A DNA stretch of 10,398 nucleotides from Chloroflexota bacterium (GTDB taxonomy: Bacteria; Chloroflexota; Limnocylindria; Limnocylindrales; CSP1-4). Positions 5,830 to 10,398 of the stretch are shown here, in pieces. Position numbers and translations under genes: made by a program. The stretch's first letter is position 1, and each line of letters starts with the position of its first letter. The notes beneath the pieces were generated by a model that saw only the letters and a program-made list of their open reading frames with translations, was not told the origin of the DNA and made no database searches. The stretch lies in NCBI GenBank assembly GCA_021790715.1, contig JAJYGK010000080.1, positions 1-10,398 of the forward strand, in the 5' to 3' direction.

Positions 5830-7796
5830 CGGGACGCCTCCGCTGCTGCCGCCACCGGCTCACCTCCCACCGCGGCGGTGACATCGATCAGGCCGTCGTA
5901 GGACCGCTCGATCACGGCATAGTTGGCCTCGACCACGCTTCCGCCGCGCTTCCCGAAGAAGCGGGGCAGCAGCTTGTGGACGGCTTCGAGCAGCGCGTCG
6001 CGGTCGAGCCCGGCCCGCCCGGCGAAGGGCGAGACGCGCAGGAAGACGCCCACCTGGGCGACGCCCTGCATGCGCACGACCAGGTCCGGCCGGGGGGCGA
6101 ACTCGGCGGCCAGGGCGGCCGTGTCGAGCGCCGTCACGCGGATGCGCCGCGCGAGGATCTGCGCCCGCGCGTCCGCCGGGATCGACTGCCAGATGGCCTG
6201 GGGATCGGCGAGCGGTGTCTGGATGAAGACCGTGCCGCCGTCCGCCAGGCCGGCCAGCGGGTCGCCCATGTCGAAGGCGGACACGTCGTGCAGCGGCACG
6301 AACTCGACGTGCGTCAGCTCGTTGTGCTGCCGGATCGGGCTGTCCGCGATCGTCAGGTAGTAGGTCGTGGGCAGGCCCTTCTTCTCCGAGCCGTACCGCG
6401 GGTACGCCTGCACGCGCTTGTCGAACAGCTCGCCCACGAGCGTGGCCAGGAACTTGTTCGTGGTGACGGAGCCGAAACCGCCGATCGAGTGGCCGCGGAG
6501 GCTGTACGCCCCGGCGGGCCGCAGGTCGATGTCGTGCGACTCCAGGGCCAGGGGGTGGCGGATGCCCACCACCACGTGGGGCTGGCGGCGGATCGCGTCC
6601 GGGTCGTCTGCGCGATCGAAGATCGCGATGAGGTCGCCGGCGGCGACGTCGCGGCTGCCGAGGCCGGCCGAGACCGACAGGACGCGCGGGATCACGGCGC
6701 CGTCGGCGGCGAGGTCGGCCAGGGCTGCCTTGGTCTCGCGGGTGAGCGGGTTGTCGGCGGCTGCCGGCTCGTCCGTGCGCTCGACGATCGCGACCGTCCG
6801 CGCGTTGCGGACGATGCCGGCGAGCATCGCGGCGGGGAACGGCCTGTATGCCGTCACGCCGATGCACCCGACGCGGCGTCCCAGCGAGCGCAGGTGGTCG
6901 ACGACGGTGATCGCGGTGTCGGCGATGGTGCCCATGCCGACCAGGATCGTCTCGGCATCCTCGCAGCGGTACGCGTTCAGGAGGTCGTAGTGGCGGCCGG
7001 TGAGCTCGCCCCACTCGCGCATCGCGCTGTGGGTCACCTCGGACAGCCGGTCGTAGAAGGCGCGCTGGGCGATGCGCCCTTTCATGTAGCTGTCCTGGTT
7101 CTGCACCACGCCCGTCATCAGGCCCTGGGCCGGGTCGAAGAGGTTGCGGATGGTGCGGCGCGGATCGCCGACGTACTCCTTGAGGAGCTCGTCCTCGGGG
7201 AGCCACACGTTCTCCATCGTGTGCGTCGTCAGGAAACCGTCCTGGACGCACAGGAAGGGCGTCTCGGTCTCCTCGGCCACGCGCCGGCTGATGGCGGTCA
7301 GGTCGGCCGCCTCCTGGGCGTTGCGCGCGAACAGGATCCCCCAGCCGGCGTCCGCGACGCCCATGACGTCATCGTGGCCGGCGTGGATGTTGAGCGACTG
7401 GCTGGTCAGCGCGCGCGCGCCGACGTGGAAGACGACCGGCAGGCGCTTGCCGGAGATGACGAACAGGACCTCCTTCATGAGCATGAGGCCCTGCCCGGCC
7501 GTGAAGTTGGTGACACGCCCGCCGGCGAGCGCGAAGCCTTCGGCAGCGCTCGCGGAGGAGTGCTCGGATTCCGGTTCGACGAAACGAAGGGGGGTCCCCC
7601 AGAGGTTCGCGCGTCCCTCGGCAACCGCGACCTGGTAGACGGCGGCCATCGTCGTCGAGGGGGTGATCGGGTACGCGCAGGCCGCTTCGGAGATGCGGGT
7701 CTCTACGTGCGCGATCGCCTCGGAACCGTCGACGATGGCCGGGATCCCGGGATACCGGGGAGGGCGTGCTTCATGGAGGGACGCATCGGTACTCAT
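5826..7796 (-). CDS. Pyruvate:ferredoxin oxidoreductase, fused alpha-gamma subunit
   Basis: This is the first half of the split PFOR, 656 residues, with domains in the order of one-chain NifJ-type enzymes. The alpha pyrimidine-binding domain spans about 18-260, with AYPITPSTTM at 41-50, EPESEHSSASAAEG at 74-87 and TSQSLNIHAGHDDVMG at 131-146. The transketolase C-terminal-like domain spans about 280-420. The gamma domain spans about 430-640, with RGHSIGGFGSVTTNK at 434-448 and YGSEKKGLPTTYY at 468-480. T45 and R128 are the likely equivalents of the Thr and Arg that hold the pyruvate carboxylate in crystallised PFOR. The chain ends where the EKR and ferredoxin domains would continue in a one-chain enzyme; these are in the delta-beta gene downstream. 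The ATG at 7796 has only a weak ribosome binding site. Nothing suggests decay; the cut is a gene fission with all domains kept. Confidence 0.9.
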   Translation of the reverse strand: MSTDASLHEARPPRYPGIPAIVDGSEAIAHVETRISEAACAYPITPSTTMAAVYQVAVAEGRANLWGTPLRFVEPESEHSSASAAEGFALAGGRVTNFTAGQGLMLMKEVLFVISGKRLPVVFHVGARALTSQSLNIHAGHDDVMGVADAGWGILFARNAQEAADLTAISRRVAEETETPFLCVQDGFLTTHTMENVWLPEDELLKEYVGDPRRTIRNLFDPAQGLMTGVVQNQDSYMKGRIAQRAFYDRLSEVTHSAMREWGELTGRHYDLLNAYRCEDAETILVGMGTIADTAITVVDHLRSLGRRVGCIGVTAYRPFPAAMLAGIVRNARTVAIVERTDEPAAADNPLTRETKAALADLAADGAVIPRVLSVSAGLGSRDVAAGDLIAIFDRADDPDAIRRQPHVVVGIRHPLALESHDIDLRPAGAYSLRGHSIGGFGSVTTNKFLATLVGELFDKRVQAYPRYGSEKKGLPTTYYLTIADSPIRQHNELTHVEFVPLHDVSAFDMGDPLAGLADGGTVFIQTPLADPQAIWQSIPADARAQILARRIRVTALDTAALAAEFAPRPDLVVRMQGVAQVGVFLRVSPFAGRAGLDRDALLEAVHKLLPRFFGKRGGSVVEANYAVIERSYDGLIDVTAAVGGEPVAAAAEASR

Positions 7797-7805
7797 GTCG
7801 GAAGT

Positions 7806-7925
7806 GTCCGTCCGGGGGCCCCACCCACGGACGGGCCGCTCGGCCCTCTGTCGGGGTACGACGGTCGCGATTAGCCCTACCGATGGGAGGAGCGGTCCGG
7901 AGCGCTCCCGCCCGATCGAGCGGGC
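7806..7925. other. Inverted repeats in the gap before the PFOR operon
   Basis: The 148 bases between the zinc-ribbon gene and alpha-gamma contain several perfect short inverted repeats: CCGTCCG (7808-7814) with CGGACGG (7828-7834), GGGCC (7833-7837) with GGCCC (7842-7846), GGAGCG (7889-7894) with CGCTCC (7903-7908), and GCCCG (7910-7914) with CGGGC (7921-7925). The last two lie just downstream of the zinc-ribbon stop on the minus strand and lack T runs. The first two are within about 50 bases of the alpha-gamma start and could be leader structure or an operator. No convincing promoter boxes were seen. Confidence 0.3.
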
Positions 7926-7944
7926 CCGCCTGCGGGGTGCCGGA

Positions 7945-8136
7945 TCAGTGGGTCGCGGCGACGCGGCGCGTGAAGCCGCAGATGGGGCAGCGGGCGATGC
8001 CCGTCGCCTCGTCGACGTCCAGCCGGGTCGCGCACCCGTTCGTGCCGCAGAACAGGCGGCGGTCGAAGCCGTGCAGCGCGCGCCTGCGCATCCGGCGCCT
8101 CGCGTCGGCCTGCGGGTACGAAGTGCTCGTGTTCAT
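7945..8136 (-). CDS. Small zinc-ribbon protein of unknown function
   Basis: This 63-residue protein is basic in its first half (ARRRMRRRALHGFDRR, 12-27) and then has four cysteines in a zinc-ribbon layout: CGTNGC (Cys 30 and 35) and CPIC (Cys 50 and 53), 14 residues apart. One Zn2+ (or less likely Fe, as in rubredoxin-like folds) is the expected ligand. I do not recognise a named family. The open frame runs further upstream, but AAGAGGG at 8143-8149, 6 bases before the ATG at 8136, supports this short start. It lies on the same strand as the PFOR operon, 148 bases upstream of alpha-gamma, so it could be its first gene or a separate unit. The basic stretch could bind nucleic acid. A strong pair of stem-loops lies in its presumed leader (8150-8210). 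Confidence 0.7.
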   Translation of the reverse strand: MNTSTSYPQADARRRMRRRALHGFDRRLFCGTNGCATRLDVDEATGIARCPICGFTRRVAATH

Positions 8137-8149
8137 GGTGTTCCCTCTT

Positions 8150-8210
8150 GCACCGCCAGCGGATGTGGGCGGCGGTGCGCATGTGCCCTCGGGCCGCCAG
8201 GCCCCGGGCA
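8150..8210 (-). promoter_or_regulatory. Two stem-loops in the leader of the zinc-ribbon gene
   Basis: GCACCGCC (8150-8157) and GGCGGTGC (8171-8178) are a perfect 8-bp inverted repeat with a 13-base spacer, directly next to the ribosome binding site (8143-8149). Six bases beyond, TGCCC (8184-8188) pairs with GGGCA (8206-8210) and GGGCC (8191-8195) with GGCCC (8200-8204), a 10-bp stem with a 4-base loop and one small internal loop. They could be a structured 5' leader or an operator in the divergent promoter region. No known riboswitch class is recognised. Confidence 0.35.
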
Positions 8211-8283
8211 AGATGCCGTGGTGCGCGCAGGGAGCGTTGCTCGACCCGCCGCGGGCACCGACGACGTGTACGTTGATGGCAAG

Positions 8284-8289
8284 TATTCT
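8284..8289 (+). promoter_or_regulatory. Possible -10 element for a leaderless ABC-DUF309 transcript
   Basis: TATTCT at 8284-8289 lies in the only AT-rich patch of the divergent intergenic region. It is 11 bases before the GTG at 8301, which has no Shine-Dalgarno sequence. A transcript starting around 8296-8301 would be leaderless or nearly so. No good -35 box is visible at the usual distance, so this is weak. Confidence 0.2.
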
Positions 8290-8300
8290 CCGCGATCCCC

Positions 8301-9767
8301 GTGGAAACGTCAAACGCGCCACCCCCGGTACCATTGCCGACCGTGTCCGACGTGGTGGCCCTGGAGGGCGTCTCCCTGCTCCGTGGCGGTCGCCCGATCC
8401 TGAGCGACGTCGACTGGACGATCCGCGACGGCGAGCGATGGGCGGTGCTCGGCCCGAACGGGGCGGGGAAGACGACGCTCCTCGAGGTCGCCAGCCTGTA
8501 CCTGTATCCATCGTCGGGCCGCGTCACCGTCCTCGGGGCGGTCCACGGCCGTACCGACATCCGGCCCCTCCGGGCCCGGATCGGGTACGCGAGCGCTGCC
8601 CTCGCGCGGCTGCTGCATGCCGACGCGATCGTGCTGGACGCCGTGGCCACGGGCCGCACCGGCGTGCTGGACCCGTACTGGGCGACGCCCGGCCCCGAGG
8701 ACGTGGCGGCGGCGCGTGGCCTGCTCGAGCGGCTGGGAGCCGGCAGCCTCGCCGGGCGCCGGTTGGGCTCCCTCTCCGAGGGGGAGCGCCAGCGCATCCA
8801 GATCGCGCGGGCGCTGATGGCCGATCCCGACCTGCTCGTGCTCGACGAGCCCGCGGCGGGGCTCGATCTCGGGGCGCGCGAGGTGCTGGTGCGCAGCCTC
8901 GCCGGTCTCGCGGCCGACCCGGCGGTGCGGGCGATCGCGTTCGTGACGCACCACGTGGAGGAGATCCCGCCCGGTTTCTCCCACGTGCTGCTCCTCCGCG
9001 ACGGGCGCGTGGTCGGGGCCGGGCCGATCGACGCGGTGCTGACGAGCGCGCACCTGCGCGCCTGCTTCGGAGTCCCGCTCTCGGTCGAACGGGTCGGCGA
9101 GCGGTGGACCGCGCGGGCGACCGAGCCGGACGCACCCGGAAGCGGGACGGGAACGGCAGACGGGCCGGCCGACGGACCCGGGCCTGCGCCCGCGGCGGCA
9201 CCGTCGGGGCCGGTGCCCGACTCCGGGCCCGAGCCCGACTCCCCGCCACCCCCCGGGCGGCTCCGCGATCCCGACGGACGGCTCAAGGCATACCGGCCGC
9301 TCGCGGCCGCCGCCAGGCTCGATGCCCTGGACCGGGCCCTGCGCGCCTATGCCGCCGGGGACTTCTTCGTGGCTCACGAGATCCTCGAGCCGGCCTGGAT
9401 GGGCACGGACGACCAGGCGGAGCGCTCCCTGTACCAGGGCCTCATCAAGCTGGCGGCCGCCGGCGTCCACGCCGTCCGCGGCAACGCCGAGGGCACGCGA
9501 CGCAACCTGCACGGCGCGGCGATCCGGCTCGCCCGCGTCCCGGAGTCCGCGTCCGGGCCCCTGGGGGAGGCGCTCGGGCGGGTCGATCTCGCCGCGACGC
9601 GGGGCTGGATCGACGCGGCGTCGGCCGTGCTCGACGAATCCGGGAGCGAGACGCCGGAGGCACGCACCCGCCGGCTGGCCCGCCTCGTGGCGCTGTCGCC
9701 GGCACCGGTGTGCGGCTCGATCGGGCGCGCGACCGGCGTGCCGCCGGCGGAGCCCGTTCGCCGCTAG
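8301..9767 (+). CDS. ABC transporter ATPase fused to a DUF309 domain
   Basis: Residues about 17-265 are an ABC ATPase: Walker A GPNGAGKTT (51-59), signature LSEGERQR (158-165), Walker B LLVLDEP (178-184) with catalytic E183, D-loop AGLD (186-189) and switch H217 in VTHHVEEIPPGFSHVLLL (215-232). The usual Q-loop Gln is not obvious; the region reads RIGYASAALARLL (93-105). Residues about 273-320 are a Pro/Gly/Ala/Ser/Asp-rich linker. Residues about 338-410 match DUF309 (FFVAHEILEPAW at 355-366, LYQGLIKLAAAGVH at 377-390, GN at 394-395), an alpha-helical family of unknown function. No permease or binding protein is nearby, so transport is unproven. The start is uncertain: GTG 8301 is the furthest upstream possible (in-frame TGA at 8274), and GTG 8343 begins closer to the conserved domain. 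The stop shares CTAG (9764-9767) with the convergent lhgO gene. Confidence 0.85.
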   Translation: METSNAPPPVPLPTVSDVVALEGVSLLRGGRPILSDVDWTIRDGERWAVLGPNGAGKTTLLEVASLYLYPSSGRVTVLGAVHGRTDIRPLRARIGYASAALARLLHADAIVLDAVATGRTGVLDPYWATPGPEDVAAARGLLERLGAGSLAGRRLGSLSEGERQRIQIARALMADPDLLVLDEPAAGLDLGAREVLVRSLAGLAADPAVRAIAFVTHHVEEIPPGFSHVLLLRDGRVVGAGPIDAVLTSAHLRACFGVPLSVERVGERWTARATEPDAPGSGTGTADGPADGPGPAPAAAPSGPVPDSGPEPDSPPPPGRLRDPDGRLKAYRPLAAAARLDALDRALRAYAAGDFFVAHEILEPAWMGTDDQAERSLYQGLIKLAAAGVHAVRGNAEGTRRNLHGAAIRLARVPESASGPLGEALGRVDLAATRGWIDAASAVLDESGSETPEARTRRLARLVALSPAPVCGSIGRATGVPPAEPVRR

Positions 9768-10398
9768 GCCCGCGCCAGCCCGAAGCGCTTGATCGCCCGT
9801 TCCGCCAGCATCCGGCCGATCGCCAGCGACGCGGTCGCGGCCGGCGAGGGGGCGTTCCGCACGTGGATGATCCCGTCGCCCTCGCCCAGGCTGAAGTCGT
9901 CGACCAGCCGGCCGTCGACGCCGAGCGATTGCGCCCGGATGCCGGTCGGGCCGAACACCATGTCCTCCCTGCGCAGTTCCGGGACGTAGCGCCGCAGGCT
10001 GTCGAGGAAGGCCCGCCTGGACACGTCCCGCCACGCCTCCTCGAGCCCCGTCCGCACGTAGGGCGCGGCCATGCGCCACAGCCCGGGCCATGTCAGCGCC
10101 GACGCCAGGTCGCGCACGGAGACGTCCGTCCGCGCGTAGCCCTCCCGGGCCAGGGCCGGGAGGGCATTCGGACCGGCCCACACGGCGCCGTCGACGCGCT
10201 TCGTGAAGTGCACCCCGAGGAACGGGAACGCCGGGTCCGGGACCGGGTAGACGAGGCCGCGGACCAGGTGACGGGCGGCGGGCCGGAGGTGGTAGTAGTC
10301 GCCGCGGAACGGGACGATTCGCTCGCCGTCCTCGTGCCCGGTCATCCGGGCGACCCGGTCCGAGTGCAGCCCCGCGCACGCCACCACGCCGCCCGCCA
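9764..10398 (-). CDS. lhgO: L-2-hydroxyglutarate oxidase, C-terminal half (cut by window edge)
   Basis: These are the last 211 or so residues of a FAD-dependent oxidoreductase of the LhgO/DAO family, which oxidises L-2-hydroxyglutarate to 2-oxoglutarate, passing electrons to FAD and then quinone or oxygen. Recognisable blocks are CAGLHSDRVARMTG near the left end of the fragment, IVPFRGDYYHLRP, GLVYPVPDPAFPFLGVHFTK, WAGPNALPALAREGY, and the C-terminal FAD-contacting HVRNAPSPAATASLAIGRM. The frame stays open to the right edge (10398), so the N-terminal Rossmann GxGxxG part lies outside. The first GTG seen (10387) is internal, not a start. It converges on the ABC-DUF309 gene with the two stop codons overlapping by 4 bases, leaving no room for a terminator between them. 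No frameshift or missing block is seen in the visible part. Confidence 0.88.
   Translation of the reverse strand, partial: AGGVVACAGLHSDRVARMTGHEDGERIVPFRGDYYHLRPAARHLVRGLVYPVPDPAFPFLGVHFTKRVDGAVWAGPNALPALAREGYARTDVSVRDLASALTWPGLWRMAAPYVRTGLEEAWRDVSRRAFLDSLRRYVPELRREDMVFGPTGIRAQSLGVDGRLVDDFSLGEGDGIIHVRNAPSPAATASLAIGRMLAERAIKRFGLARA

Noticed and set aside
5413..7796. Frameshifted single-chain PFOR as the explanation of the two halves
   Set aside because: A complete 138-residue CBS gene with its own start, stop and ribosome binding site separates the halves, so a sequencing or frameshift artefact cannot explain the split.
5976..7874. Long open frame on the plus strand across the alpha-gamma gene
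   Set aside because: Antisense shadow of a clearly conserved gene; the translation shows no recognisable motif.
7877..9286. Longer versions of the zinc-ribbon reading frame or its neighbours starting inside the ABC gene
   Set aside because: The ribosome binding site at 8143-8149 and the position of the cysteines favour the 63-residue form; upstream sequence is antisense to the ABC gene.
8310..10379. Long open frame on the minus strand across ABC-DUF309 and lhgO
   Set aside because: It is out of frame with lhgO and antisense to the ABC gene, and its composition is typical of a shadow frame.

Overview
The window is very GC-rich bacterial DNA, with gene-dense stretches, ATGA-type start/stop overlaps and long antisense open frames typical of high-GC genomes. 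No rRNA or other taxonomic marker is present. The split, Actinomycetota/Chloroflexota-like pyruvate:ferredoxin oxidoreductase and the ABC-DUF309 fusion suggest one of those phyla (Limnocylindria-type Chloroflexota would fit), but this is inference. The ferredoxin-dependent enzymes point to anaerobic or microaerobic capacity.

Layout. Bases 1-475 hold no recognisable gene, only GC-rich imperfect repeats. Bases 476-3518 (+) are a tight four-gene operon for a 2-oxoacid:ferredoxin oxidoreductase in the order delta (two 4Fe-4S clusters), alpha (VorB type), beta (thiamine diphosphate), gamma. Bases 3519-3728 are a convergent intergenic region full of inverted repeats, including a perfect 12-bp hairpin with a T run on the minus side. 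Bases 3729-7796 (-) are a second operon transcribed towards the first: a pyruvate:ferredoxin oxidoreductase cut into two polypeptides (alpha-gamma, then delta-beta), with a small two-CBS-domain protein encoded between the halves and overlapping both. Upstream of it on the same strand (7945-8136) is a 63-residue four-cysteine zinc-ribbon protein. Divergent from that, 8301-9767 (+) encodes an ABC ATPase fused through a Pro/Gly/Ala linker to a DUF309 domain. Its stop codon overlaps that of the convergent lhgO gene (9764 to beyond the right edge, -), an L-2-hydroxyglutarate oxidase lacking its N-terminal half here.

How the genes work together. Both oxidoreductases catalyse 2-oxoacid + CoA + oxidised ferredoxin to acyl-CoA + CO2 + reduced ferredoxin, reversibly in principle. 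The left operon most resembles branched-chain (VorB) or 2-oxoglutarate enzymes and the right operon the pyruvate enzyme. Together they would join amino-acid or TCA intermediates and pyruvate to one ferredoxin pool. The CBS protein, translationally coupled to both PFOR halves, is the most interesting element: CBS pairs commonly bind adenine nucleotides, so it could be an energy-sensing accessory subunit of the enzyme. No CRISPR array, tRNA, insertion sequence or phage gene was seen.
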